DNA of 64,000 nucleotides, taken from the NCBI GenBank assembly GCA_046331705.1, contig JAXLQJ010000011.1, forward strand, positions 62,001 through 126,000, written 5' to 3'. Under the pieces are notes generated by a model. That model ran no database searches and was not told where the DNA came from. It saw only the letters and a program-made list of their open reading frames with translations. Below are positions 48,962 through 59,080 of this stretch, piece by piece. Source of the DNA: JADJOY01 sp046331705 [NCBI: bacterium]. Its GTDB lineage: Bacteria > JADJOY01. The translations under genes were made by a program, and so were the position numbers. Each line of letters opens with the position of its first letter. Position 1 is the stretch's first letter.

Positions 48962-51900
48962 GCGACGCCTGCTGCTCGCGAGCCGCGCCAGCGCCAGCGA
49001 CGCCACCACTCCCAGCGCGCGGACCGGTGCGCCCGACGGCGGCACCACGCCGCCGCACAGGTCGCCGCACGGCGGCGGGGCTTGAGCGGGTGCCTCGAGC
49101 TCGAGCAGGTAGGCCACCAGCTGGTCGATCGCCGTGCTGCTCAGCTGCGAGGTGTGCCCGTGGCGGTCGCTGGGATTCGCGGTGGTGAGCACGTCGCGCA
49201 GCGTCTCCGCCGAGCCGTCGTGGAGGTAGGGCGCGGTCTCCCACACGCCCTCGAGCGTGGGCGTGTCGATGCCCGTGAGCGGGGCACCCAGGCGATGCCC
49301 CGAGCTCGGCTGGATCGTGCCCACGTCGTGCAGCACGTACGGGATGGCGCACGCCGAGCTGTCGGTGAGGCGGCTGCCGGCGTGGCAATCGGCGCAGCCG
49401 GTTTCGCTGCTGCGGAAGATCGCCTCGCCAGCCTTGGCCTCGTCGGTCATCGAGCCATCGGGGTTGCGGTACGGGCTCGGGTGTACCTTCTTGAGCGAGT
49501 TGACGTAGGTCGTGAGCTGGTCGAGCTCGCCGCTCTTGAAGACCTTCGGATCGCCGAGCGGCTGGGAGCGCGTGCCCTGGAAGTACACGGCGTCCGTCAT
49601 GAAACCCTTGCCGCCGAACGCGTTGCGGATGTCGCCCTCGAAATCCTGGATCTCGTCGAAGTTGGCGCTCCAGTGGACCGGGCCGTGGCCCATGCCCGCG
49701 CGTCCGCGCAGCATGATCGTGTTGCGGAAGCCCTCGCCGCGATCGGTGAAGTCGAAGGTGCGCTGGTCGGACCCGCCGTCCAGGTGACAGGTGGCGCAGG
49801 AGAGATAGCGGTCGCGCGACATGCGCTCGTCCGCGGCGTCGTAGAAGATCTGCTTGCCGCGCACGGTGCCGGGATCGAGCAGCTCGTGGGCAACGGTCTT
49901 GATGGTCGCGAGGGTGGGGATGGAGTTGGTGCCACCCACCTGCGACACGTCGAGGACGCGTACGTCGCGCGACATGTAGTCGTGGACGAAGAGCCGCTGG
50001 CGGGCCGCGTCGTACGCGAGGCCGAGCGGTGCGAGCCCGACACCCTCCTGCGCGGTGATCTTGGCGCCGCTGTAGGCGTCGACCACGTCCACCGCGTTCG
50101 AGCCGAGGGTGCTCACGAACGCATAGTCGCCGAGCGGGCTGAACGCGACGGCGGAGGGCAACGAGCGATTGTCGAGGTCGATGCGCTCGCCGAGCAGCTC
50201 GGTGTCGCCCTCGAGGTCGATGCGCGAGACGATGGCACGCACGGTGCTCTCGAAGGTGAGCGCCTCGCCGGTCCGGAAGAGTCCGCGCACCACGTTGTCC
50301 TTCTTGGACGGCACCCACAGCCGGCGTCCGTCGGGCGAGAGCGCCAGCGACAGCAGGTAATTCGGGACGCCGCGGCCGCTCGATTCGGTGTCGGGACCGG
50401 GATCGATCGCCAGCGCGAAGCGCCGCGACTCGGCGAGGCTCGCGGCGTCGAGCTCCACCACCTCGCCGTGGTCGACGGGCGAGACGAAGCGCCCCACGAA
50501 GAGTCGCCCACCGTCGCCGCTCAGCGCGAGCCCACGCGGCGGACCGCCGATCGAGGCGCGCGCGATCACCGCGCGGGTCGCGACGTCGAGACGCACGACC
50601 TCCTCGCTGGCTTCCAGCGTCACGTAGGCGTCGTGGCCCGACGGCGAGATCAGCACGTCGTGGGGACGCGCCGCGCGCGGCAGCGTCACGGTCTCGAGCA
50701 CGTGAGCGTCGGATGCGTCGAGGATGGTGAGCGTCGCGTCGTCGGAGCTCGCGACCCACACCTCGCCGCCGGGCGTGAGCGCCACGCCGCGGGGATCGGC
50801 GCCCACCGGCGACTCGAGAACCTTGGTGAGCGTCGCGGCGTCGATGAGCGCCACGGTGTCGGCGTCGGGGTTCACCACCCAGGCGCGATCGCGGCTCGCA
50901 TCGAGCACGATGCTCGCAGCCGAGGCAGGCGCGACCGAGGTCAGCGGGTGATGCACGGTGTGACGCGTGGTGGCGGTGTTGACGACCGAGCCGTCGTTGG
51001 CGCGCACGATGACGCTGTAATGACCAGCGTTCGGGAAGGCGTGCGCGATCGATGGGCTGCTCGCGTAGGGTGTCGCCGGCGTGCCGTCTCCGAAGTCCCA
51101 CGAGTAGACGAGGCTCGGGCCGGTGCACTGGGCCTGGAACGTGACCGACTGGTTCACCACCGACGCTGCCGGGTGTAGCGGCGGATCGCACGCGACGGGC
51201 GTGAGCTCGGGGCCGGTCGAGAAGAACGCCACGAAGTCGCTGCTGGTGGCGTTGCCCGCCACGTCCCGAACGCCTCCCGCGGGAATGCGGACACGGTAGG
51301 TGGCGTCGGGATCGAGCGGCGTGGCCGGCGCGAAGTTCACGATGCCGGTCTGGCCGCTGTACTTCCCGGCGACGGCGCCACCGCCGACCTTCTCGACGAT
51401 GAACGTGGTCGCGGTGACGGTGCGCAGATCGATGGCGTCGGTGAAGGTGACGCCCACGCGACTGGTGACGGGTTGCCCGGTGGCGTTGGCGGGTGGGTTG
51501 AGCATGTTGACGACCGGCGGCGTCGTGTCCGGCGCGGATTGGTGCGGCATGATCCGGGTGCCGTAGCCGTGGTCGTCGCTCAGGACCGCGAGGTTGCCGA
51601 TCGCCGAGACGAAGTCGAGGTCCACCTCGGGCTCGGTGAAGTCACCCGTGCCGAGCACCGGCAGGAACACGCTCGCCAGATCGAGCTTGTGGTAACCGAG
51701 CCCGCTCACGCCCAGGTGCGCCTTGTTGTCCTGCACCGTGAGATAGCCGCCCTTGTCGAGGAGGAATTTGCCGGCGGTGAAGGTGATCTGGGACGGGTTG
51801 GCGATCGAGAACACCTGGAGGCCGTTCGAGAGCGCCGAGCCTGCGAGCAAGATCCGGTCGCCGTTCACCATGGCGCTGTACTGGATCTTGGTGTTGTCGG

Positions 51901-52633
51901 TGTCGAGAAGCGCGGGATGCGCCGGATCGCCGATGTCGAGCGTCGCGAGCCCGGGCACGTCGTTGCCCGCGACCACCAGCAGGTTGCCGATCGCGAACAC
52001 GCTGCCGGCGCGCTGCATTCCGAGCTGGCTCACGGGCACCTGGTCGAGCACCGTCGGATTCGCCGGATCGGTGGCATCGACGATGAAGAGCCCGCGGCTC
52101 GAACCGCTCACGTAGACGTAGGGCGCTTGCCAGAAGAGCCACCAGACACCGTTGTCGTAGTCGCTCGGCTCGATGCCGGGCAGCACCAGCTCCTTGATCT
52201 TCACGGGATTGCGGACGTCGCTCCAATCCCAGAAGACGATGCCGTAGCTGCCCTGGGTCACGGCGTATAGCCCGGGGTAGCTGTACGAGAAGCCCATCGA
52301 GTGGCCTTCGCGGATGTCCGGATCGAAGACCGTGTGGACGTGCGCCGGTGCGTACGGATTCGAGATGTCGTAGAAGGCGAAGCCGCCGTCGTGGGTGTTG
52401 TCGGCGAACGGGATCACCAGGTAGCCGTCGTGCATCACCGCCGTGCCGTGCTCGGTGGGAGCCTCGGGACCCTGGATGGTGCCGATGATGTGGAACACGT
52501 CGCTCGGCGGGTAGGCGAGGTTGGGCACGCCGGGGCCCGACGCACGCGCCGGTTCGGTCGCGAGCCACGCGATCCAGGCGACGGCGAAAACGCGGCCGAG
52601 CCGCGCGCAAACCAGCGTTCTCCGAGTGGGCAT
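48941..52633 (-). CDS. Giant secreted beta-propeller/PKD/diheme cytochrome protein with C-terminal anchor
   Basis: The 1230-residue protein has a signal peptide ([17 protein letters not shown]). LVIVD-type repeats at about 45-370 contain [20 protein letters not shown] and [19 protein letters not shown]. Next come a Big/Ig-like domain (about 375-490, [21 protein letters not shown]), a PKD domain (about 495-590, [15 protein letters not shown]) and a YVTN/surface-layer propeller (about 600-900). A MauG/CcP-like diheme cytochrome domain has CATCH near 946 and CADCH near 1080, with [17 protein letters not shown]. The tail CGDLCGG...[21 protein letters not shown] looks like a Cys/helix/Arg sorting anchor. 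It is a paralogue of the gene at 53584 and may oxidise an extracellular substrate. Confidence 0.82.
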
Positions 52634-52818
52634 GGCGAGACTCACTCGGGTGTGTTTCACACCCAATGGAAGGAGGTGAGGCGGACGTCACCGATCGTAC
52701 GTGCTCGCGCCCGATCCGCGCAACGCCGCGAGTCGCGCCGCGGCTCGCGCTGCGCGGGGACGCGGCTGCGGGACGTCGCGGGCCGGCGCGACGCCCGCGC
52801 GTACGTGGTGCCTCGCGC

Positions 52819-53397
52819 TCACCCGCGCTGAACGAAGAAATCGAGCGCGGCCAGCGCGCCGAAGAGAAAGAAGAGCGCGGCGGCGCCACGTCGGATGGCG
52901 CGCTTGGGGAGGCGCTCCGCGAGTCGTTCGCCGAGCAGCACGGCGAGGCCGTCGGCGACCACCATGGCGAGGGTCGCGCCCGCCGTCACCGCCGCGATCG
53001 AGTCGTACTTCGCCGCCAGCCCGATGGCCGCGAGCTGCGTCTTGTCGCCCAGCTCGGCGACGAAGAAGAGTGTCGCGCTGGTCCAGAAGGCGCCGCGCGA
53101 CGAGCTCGGCGCGGCGCTTTCGTCTTCCTCTTCCTCGCCGAGCAGCGTCCAGAGCCCGAAGCCGATGAAGGTCACGGCGACGCCCAGGCTCAACGTCCGC
53201 CTGTCCACGTGGGTCCCGATCCAGACCCCCAACGTGGTCGCGAGCAGGTTGAGGACGACCGTCGCGGCGGCGATCCCGCCGAGAACCGCGCCCGGCTTGC
53301 GAAATCGCGTCGCCAGCGAGAACGCGAGCAGCTGCGTCTTGTCGCCCATCTCGCTCGCGAACACCAGCGCGAACGAGGCCAGCAGCGCTTGGATCAC
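52819..53397 (-). CDS. GDT1/UPF0016 (TMEM165 family) cation transporter
   Basis: The 192-residue protein is a six-helix membrane protein with the two inverted-repeat signature motifs of this family, FASEMGDKTQLLAFSLATRF near the start and FFVAELGDKTQLAAIGLAAKY in the second half. The E-x-G-D-[KR]-[TS] motifs coordinate the transported divalent cation. Characterised members export or exchange manganese or calcium. An acidic cytoplasmic linker (LLGEEEEDESAAPSS) separates the halves. No yybP-ykoY riboswitch was recognised upstream. It sits between the two propeller-cytochrome genes, so it could supply or remove a metal for them. Confidence 0.93.
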   Translation of the reverse strand: MIQALLASFALVFASEMGDKTQLLAFSLATRFRKPGAVLGGIAAATVVLNLLATTLGVWIGTHVDRRTLSLGVAVTFIGFGLWTLLGEEEEDESAAPSSSRGAFWTSATLFFVAELGDKTQLAAIGLAAKYDSIAAVTAGATLAMVVADGLAVLLGERLAERLPKRAIRRGAAALFFLFGALAALDFFVQRG

Positions 53398-53583
53398 GTT
53401 CTCGTCTCCGCTCGCGGCGTCTCACGGCGCTCGTTGGGCGCCGGCAGTCCGCGGGTGCGGGAGCATAGAGCGCCCGCGGTGCGCTGCAACCCGTGGCCGG
53501 CGGGACGTGCGTGCAGCGCGTCGTGCGGGTTGGCGGGTCGGGCGGGCGTGGAGGAGAATCGGCCCGCCGTGGAGGAACGAGCG

Positions 53584-56500
53584 ATGGGTCGCATCTCGTG
53601 GGCGTGCCTCGTTGCAGGGCTGGTGGTGGCGCTCGCTTCCTGTGGCGGGAGCGGATCGCGTGGCGCGGGCGGGTCGGTGGGTGGCTCTCCGCTGCCGCTT
53701 CCGGCCCCGGAGCCGCGCCTCGCCACTCGCTCGGGTCCGGGGCTCGGGAACCTGGAGTACCAGCCGAGCGAGCTCTTCGAGGCGCTCGCCCGGCTCGATA
53801 CGTCGAACGCGATCCCCGACGATGCGCCGCTCAAGCCGTACGGGACCAACGTCGCCACCATGGTCGACGGCTGGTTCTTCACGATCTTCGCGCCCGACAG
53901 CGGCAACGGACCCGGCGGCTTTCTCTTCTACGATCTCGCGAATCCGCGCGCGCCCAAGCTGGTGAAGCGGCTCTACGAGCCGCACGGAAGCACGGGCGAG
54001 CTGCGCGAGGCCCATTCCATCGGCCTCGGCATCGTGAACGATCGCACCTTCGCAGCGATCCAGAGCCGACTGGGGCTGCAGCTCTGGGACCTGAGCAACG
54101 TGCAGGAGCCGCGCATGGCGGGCTTCCTGCGGCTGCCCCAGGTGAATGGCGGCGACTACACGTTCGTCGCGTGGCAGCTCTTCTGGCAGGGACGCTACGT
54201 CTACGTGGCCGGCGCCAATCTCGGACTCTTCATCGTCGACGTGAGCGATCCCGAGCACCCGGTGCTCGCGGACCGCGGCGCCGGCCGCCCCAACCCGGTG
54301 CCCGTTGGCGAGCTGGGTGGATTTCGCGTCGGGCCGGTCTTCGCGGTGGGCAACCTGCTGGTGCTCACGAGCATGGACGTGGCGTTCGGCTACGCGACGC
54401 TCGACATCGGCGATCCGCTCAACCCCGAGCTTCTCGATTACGTGAATCGCGGCCTCACGCACTACTACGCCACCAGCTTCAATGGGAACCGCATCGTCGG
54501 CTCGGTGCGCGGAGCCGGCGCGCGGATGACGATCCACTCCACCGAGGACCCCACGGCGATCGCGCTGGTGAACGACGCGTTGGAGATCGACGAGCAGCTC
54601 TACAACGCCACCCAAGACGAGTTCGTGATCCAGGGCTGCCAGGAAGAGATCGTGAAGGTGGATGTGTCGAATCCGGCGCAGTACCGGATCGTCGGTCGCG
54701 GCTCGCTGCACGTGGAGCACGCCGATCACGGCCAGGTCACGCCCATGGGGAACCTCGTCTACGTGGGCAACGACCACGGCACCGGCAGCGGCTGGATCGT
54801 TCACGACACGGCGCCGGATACCCGTCCGCCGCGTGTCACCATGGTGAGCCCCGTCGACGGCGCGGTGGCGCAGCCGCTCACCACCCGCGTGGGCCTCACG
54901 CTCTCGGACGCCGCCGAGCTCGCGAGCGTCAACGAGACCACCCTCGTGGTGCGGCCGGTGGGTGGTGCGCCGCTCGCCGGGCGCTACACGGTTCACAACA
55001 CCCTCGTGAACTTCCAGCCCGACGAGCCGCTCGCGCCGGCGACCGCGTACGAGGTGGTCGTGCGCGCTGGCGGCATTGCGGATTGGGCCGGCAACCTCCT
55101 GGCCGAGGAGATCGTCTCCCGTTTCGAGACCTCGCCGGCGCGGGCCGCGGCGCCGACGGGAGTCGCCGGGCTGGTGGCGCGCTGGCGCTTGGACGAGCCG
55201 CGCGGCGAGGTGATCGCGCGGGATTTCTCGGGGCACGGTGCCAACGGCGCGTTGCTCGGCGATGCCCAGCTCGGCGACGGCGCGCTCACCCTGGATGGCG
55301 AGGGCGACACCGTTCGCGCCGACAACCCGACCCTCGCCTTCGATGGCGACCTCTCGGTGACGCTCTGGCTGCGCACCACGTCCACGAGCCTGCGCGGGCG
55401 CGATGCGCCCGAGGAGTGGTGGCGCGGCGAGTGGCTGGTCGATCGTCACCGGGGGCCGGGGGGACGCGGCTTCGCGCTCACCAACCACTTCGGACGCGCC
55501 GCGTTCTACGTGAATCGCGACGACGAGACCCTGCGCTCGACGTCGCGCATCGACGATGGCGAGTGGCATCACCTGGCGGTCACCCGCCGTGCCCGCGACG
55601 GCGCGCGTCGCCTCTACGTCGACGGCAAGCTGGAAGCGGAGGCGAAGAGCGGGTCCACGGACACGATCTTCACGCGCCCGTCGCTCTACCTGGGCTCGAG
55701 CTCGGGGGTATCGCAGTTCGCGCGCGGCGAGCTGCGCGACGTGCGCGTCTATGCCCGCGTGCTCGATCGCGACGAGGTGGCCTCCGTGCTGGCCGGCCGC
55801 GCCGAGCCTGGCGAGCCGCTGGCGGTGTCGCTCGCGAGCGCCGCCGCCAGCGTGGTGGGAGGCGAGGCGCGCTTCGCGGTCGCGGTGAGCGGCGCACGAA
55901 AGCCGCGCATCGCGTGGGATTTCGGCGATGGAAGCGCGCCCACCGAGGCGCGCGCCGCCGACGCTGCGACCCATGCGTACGCGGCGCCCGGCCATTACGA
56001 GGTGGTGGCGACCGTCACGGACGGCGCGCAAGAGACGCGTCTGACGTTCAACCACACCGTGCACCGCCCGCTGACGACGGAGCCGCCGCGCTCGTCTTCG
56101 ACCATCGCCTACGACGCCGCGCGCGAGCGTGTGTGGGTCGTGAACCCGGATCAGGACACGGTGACGCGAATCGACGTCGCGGGACACCCGGCGTTGCGCT
56201 TCGAGGCTGCGGTGGACCGGCACCCGCGCACGCTCGCCGTGGCGGACGACGGCTCGGTGTGGGTCGCGTGCCAGGACGAGGATTCGGTCGTGGTGCTGGA
56301 CGGGGAGAGCGGCGCGATTCGCGCGCGGGTCGCGTTGCCGCGGGCGTCGCAGCCGTTCGGCATCGTCGCGGAGCCGGGCGGTGAGCGGTTCTGGGTCACG
56401 CTCTTCGCGACCGGCGAGCTCGTGGCGATCCGCGCCAGCGATCGTGCGATCGAGCGACGGGTGGCGGTCGGCCCGAAGGCGCGCGGTCTCGCGCTGAGCC

Positions 56501-57918
56501 CGGACCGCGGGCGCCTCTACGTCTCGCGATTCGTCTCGCCAGCGGAGCGAGGCGAGGTGAGCATCGTCGATGCGTCGAGCGTCGCCGTGGCCGATGTGAT
56601 CGCCCTCGCCCCGGACACCCGCACGGTGGACGCCGAGGATCGCGGCCGCGGCGTGCCGAACTACCTCGGAGCGCCCGTCATCACGCCCGACGGCGGCGAG
56701 TTGTGGGTGCCCTCCAAGCTCGACAACGTCTTTCGCGGCCTCGCTCGCGACGGGCTCGCTCTCGAGCACGACAAGACGGTGCGCGCCGTCGCGTCGCGGG
56801 TCGATCTCGCCGCTGCGCGCGAGCTCGACGGCGGGAGGATCGACTTCAACGATCGCGCCATGCCGAGCGCGGTCGCGTTCACGCCGCTCGGCGACTACGC
56901 GTTCGTGGCGATGCAGGGCTCGTCCACGGTCGAGATCCGCGACGCGTACACGGGCTCCGCCGTCGGCGCGGTCGATCGCGTGGGCCGCGCGCCCCAGGGG
57001 CTCGTGCTCTCGCCCGACGGCACGCGGCTCTTCGTGCAAGGGTTCCTGTCGCGTTCGGTCACCGTGCACGACACGGCGGGCGTGCTGGTGGGCCGCGACC
57101 TGGCGCCGCGCTTGCTCGCGACCATTCCCACCGTCGCCGGCGAGCGCCTCGCGGCCGACGTGCTCCGCGGCAAGCAGCTCTTCTACGAAGCGCGCGATCC
57201 GCGCCTCTCGCGCGACGGCTACATCTCGTGCGCCGGCTGTCACCTCGACGGCGACGACGACGGCCGCGTGTGGGACTTCACCGATCGCGGCGAGGGTCTG
57301 CGCAACACGATCGCGCTCGTGGGCCGCGCCGGCACCGCGCACGGCCCCGTGCACTGGACCGGCAACTTCGACGAGATCCAGGATTTCGAGGGCGACATCC
57401 GCAACGCCTTCGGCGGCGCAGGGCTCATGAGCAACGACGACTTCCACGCGGGCAGCCGCAGCGCGCCGCTCGGCGATCCCAAGGCCGGAGTGAGCGCGGA
57501 TCTCGACGCGCTCGCCGCCTACGTTCGCTCGCTCGACCGATTCCCGCGCAGTCCGTATCGCCAGCAGGATGGTCGCTTGACGAGCGACGCGACCGCGGGC
57601 CGCGCGATCTTCGAACGGCTGGATTGCGGCCGTTGCCACGCGGGAGCCGAGCTGACGGACAGCGCACCGGGTGTCGCGCACGACGTCGGCACGTTGACGC
57701 AGGGCTCGGGCTCACGGCTCGGTGGGCCACTCACCGGCATCGACACGCCCACGTTGCGCGGAGTCTGGGACACTGCGCCCTATCTCCACGACGGCTCGGC
57801 GCCGACGCTGCGCGACGTGCTCACCACGCGCAATCGCGATGGCCGTCACGGCGACGTCGCGTCGCTCACCGGCGCGGAGATCGATCAGCTCGCGCGCTAC
57901 CTGCTGGAGATCGAGTGA
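53584..57918 (+). CDS. Giant propeller/LamG/PKD/diheme cytochrome lipoprotein
   Basis: The 1444-residue protein has a lipobox (LVVALASC), then LVIVD-type repeats (about residues 60-400; GGFLFYDLANPRAPKLVKRL, GLFIVDVSDPEHPVLADRG) and an Ig-like domain (DTRPPRVTMVSPVDGAVAQPL). A LamG/concanavalin-like domain is inserted at about 530-735 (LTLDGEGDTVRADNPTLAF, WHHLAVTRRARDGARRLYVDGKL). PKD follows (about 743-826), then a YVTN propeller (about 830-1183) and a diheme cytochrome domain with CAGCH near 1216 and CGRCH near 1348. It shares its whole layout with the gene at 48941 but has the extra LamG and is anchored by lipid at the N-terminus. ATG 53584 follows GGAGGAACGA. Its stop overlaps the hydrolase start. 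Confidence 0.83.
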   Translation: MGRISWACLVAGLVVALASCGGSGSRGAGGSVGGSPLPLPAPEPRLATRSGPGLGNLEYQPSELFEALARLDTSNAIPDDAPLKPYGTNVATMVDGWFFTIFAPDSGNGPGGFLFYDLANPRAPKLVKRLYEPHGSTGELREAHSIGLGIVNDRTFAAIQSRLGLQLWDLSNVQEPRMAGFLRLPQVNGGDYTFVAWQLFWQGRYVYVAGANLGLFIVDVSDPEHPVLADRGAGRPNPVPVGELGGFRVGPVFAVGNLLVLTSMDVAFGYATLDIGDPLNPELLDYVNRGLTHYYATSFNGNRIVGSVRGAGARMTIHSTEDPTAIALVNDALEIDEQLYNATQDEFVIQGCQEEIVKVDVSNPAQYRIVGRGSLHVEHADHGQVTPMGNLVYVGNDHGTGSGWIVHDTAPDTRPPRVTMVSPVDGAVAQPLTTRVGLTLSDAAELASVNETTLVVRPVGGAPLAGRYTVHNTLVNFQPDEPLAPATAYEVVVRAGGIADWAGNLLAEEIVSRFETSPARAAAPTGVAGLVARWRLDEPRGEVIARDFSGHGANGALLGDAQLGDGALTLDGEGDTVRADNPTLAFDGDLSVTLWLRTTSTSLRGRDAPEEWWRGEWLVDRHRGPGGRGFALTNHFGRAAFYVNRDDETLRSTSRIDDGEWHHLAVTRRARDGARRLYVDGKLEAEAKSGSTDTIFTRPSLYLGSSSGVSQFARGELRDVRVYARVLDRDEVASVLAGRAEPGEPLAVSLASAAASVVGGEARFAVAVSGARKPRIAWDFGDGSAPTEARAADAATHAYAAPGHYEVVATVTDGAQETRLTFNHTVHRPLTTEPPRSSSTIAYDAARERVWVVNPDQDTVTRIDVAGHPALRFEAAVDRHPRTLAVADDGSVWVACQDEDSVVVLDGESGAIRARVALPRASQPFGIVAEPGGERFWVTLFATGELVAIRASDRAIERRVAVGPKARGLALSPDRGRLYVSRFVSPAERGEVSIVDASSVAVADVIALAPDTRTVDAEDRGRGVPNYLGAPVITPDGGELWVPSKLDNVFRGLARDGLALEHDKTVRAVASRVDLAAARELDGGRIDFNDRAMPSAVAFTPLGDYAFVAMQGSSTVEIRDAYTGSAVGAVDRVGRAPQGLVLSPDGTRLFVQGFLSRSVTVHDTAGVLVGRDLAPRLLATIPTVAGERLAADVLRGKQLFYEARDPRLSRDGYISCAGCHLDGDDDGRVWDFTDRGEGLRNTIALVGRAGTAHGPVHWTGNFDEIQDFEGDIRNAFGGAGLMSNDDFHAGSRSAPLGDPKAGVSADLDALAAYVRSLDRFPRSPYRQQDGRLTSDATAGRAIFERLDCGRCHAGAELTDSAPGVAHDVGTLTQGSGSRLGGPLTGIDTPTLRGVWDTAPYLHDGSAPTLRDVLTTRNRDGRHGDVASLTGAEIDQLARYLLEIE

Positions 57919-58958
57919 CGCCGAGCGCACGCGTGGCGCGCGTCGCTCGTTGCGACCTGGCGCGGGCGCTGACGGTCGCCGTGGCGCTGCTCGCGGGCTG
58001 CGGCTCCTCGGGCAGCGAGGGTCCCTGCGCGGCACGGCCGAACGTCGGCTTCCGCGTGGTCGAGTACGCCGCCGGGCTCGAGGCGGCGGTGTGGTACCCG
58101 ACGCGCGCGCCGGCTTTGCCGTTCGCGTATCCGGGCGCGGTGGGTCTCGTGGGCGAGATCGCCGAGAACGCGCCGATCGCGAGCTGCGGCGGTGGCGCGC
58201 CGCTGGTGCTCTTCTCCCACGGCGACGGCGGCTGTGGCACCCAATCGATCTTCGTGACCGAGGAGCTGGCGCGTCAGGGATACGTCGTGGCCGCGCCCGA
58301 TCACGCGGACGCGCTGTGCAGCGTCGACGGCGGACCCCATCGCGGTCCCGACGCGCCCGGTACGCCGCCGTTCTCGGAACCCGAGGAGTTCACCGATCAG
58401 GACTACGTCGGTCGTCGCGACGACCTCGAAGCGCTGGCCGCGTTCGTGCTGAGCGCGTCGGATTTCCGTGCCGGCATCGACGCCGAGCGGTTCGCCGTCG
58501 TGGGCCATTCCCTCGGCGGCTACACCGCCGCCGGCCTCGCGGGCGGCTGGGAGTCGTGGCGCGACTCGCGCTTCTCGGCGGCGTTGTTGCTGTCGCCGTA
58601 CATCCAGCCGTACCTGGTTCACGATCGGTTTGCGGCGATCGAGCTGCCGCTCATGTATCAGAGCGGCACCGCCGATCTCGGGATCCTGCCGTTCCTCGAG
58701 GGGCCATTCGGAGCGTACGCGCGCTCCCACGCGCCCAAGTTCCTGGTGGTGCATCGCGGCGCGGGCCACTTCGACTGGACCAACACCACGTGCGCGTCGT
58801 TCGCGTCCGTCGGCGAATGCCTGAGCGGGAACGTCGTCGCGCGCTCGATCGTCGACTACGGAAGCGCCTTCCTCGATCGCTATCTGCGCGGTTCCGTGTC
58901 ACCGCTGCTCGACGGGGACGGCGCGGATCTCGCGGAGTACCGCGCCGACCCGGGCTGA
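57915..58958 (+). CDS. Alpha/beta-hydrolase lipoprotein (PAF-acetylhydrolase/chlorophyllase-like)
   Basis: The 347-residue product begins at GTG 57915, overlapping the stop of the propeller-cytochrome gene. It has a lipobox (AVALLAGC) and an alpha/beta-hydrolase fold: PLVLFSHGDGGCGTQSIFVTEELARQGYVVAAPDHADA, the nucleophile elbow GHSLGG with Ser199, an Asp-containing turn (LPLMYQSGTADLGI) and a late His in VHRGAGHFDW. Cys residues in the exported part suggest disulfides. A lipid or ester substrate at the cell surface is likely. Coupling to the cytochrome lipoprotein implies they act on the same material. Confidence 0.85.
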   Translation: MTPSARVARVARCDLARALTVAVALLAGCGSSGSEGPCAARPNVGFRVVEYAAGLEAAVWYPTRAPALPFAYPGAVGLVGEIAENAPIASCGGGAPLVLFSHGDGGCGTQSIFVTEELARQGYVVAAPDHADALCSVDGGPHRGPDAPGTPPFSEPEEFTDQDYVGRRDDLEALAAFVLSASDFRAGIDAERFAVVGHSLGGYTAAGLAGGWESWRDSRFSAALLLSPYIQPYLVHDRFAAIELPLMYQSGTADLGILPFLEGPFGAYARSHAPKFLVVHRGAGHFDWTNTTCASFASVGECLSGNVVARSIVDYGSAFLDRYLRGSVSPLLDGDGADLAEYRADPG

Positions 58959-59080
58959 TCCGGTTGGATCGGCCGCCGCCGGCTCACCCCGCGCCGCGCG
59001 GTCTGCGGAGACGATCCCGGCGCGCACGTCGGCGCTTTCTCGCGGATGCCGATCGCGCACCCCACGGCGTCCGCGCACGC

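Noticed and set aside
53398-53583. Possible manganese (yybP-ykoY) riboswitch before the GDT1/UPF0016 gene.
   Set aside because: The short upstream region on the minus strand shows none of the conserved bases of that riboswitch.
53422-57681. Very long open frame on the minus strand opposite the propeller-cytochrome lipoprotein gene.
   Set aside because: It is a codon shadow: GC-rich coding DNA leaves the opposite frame open. The translation is His/Arg/Asp-rich without domains, while the plus frame has clear motifs.
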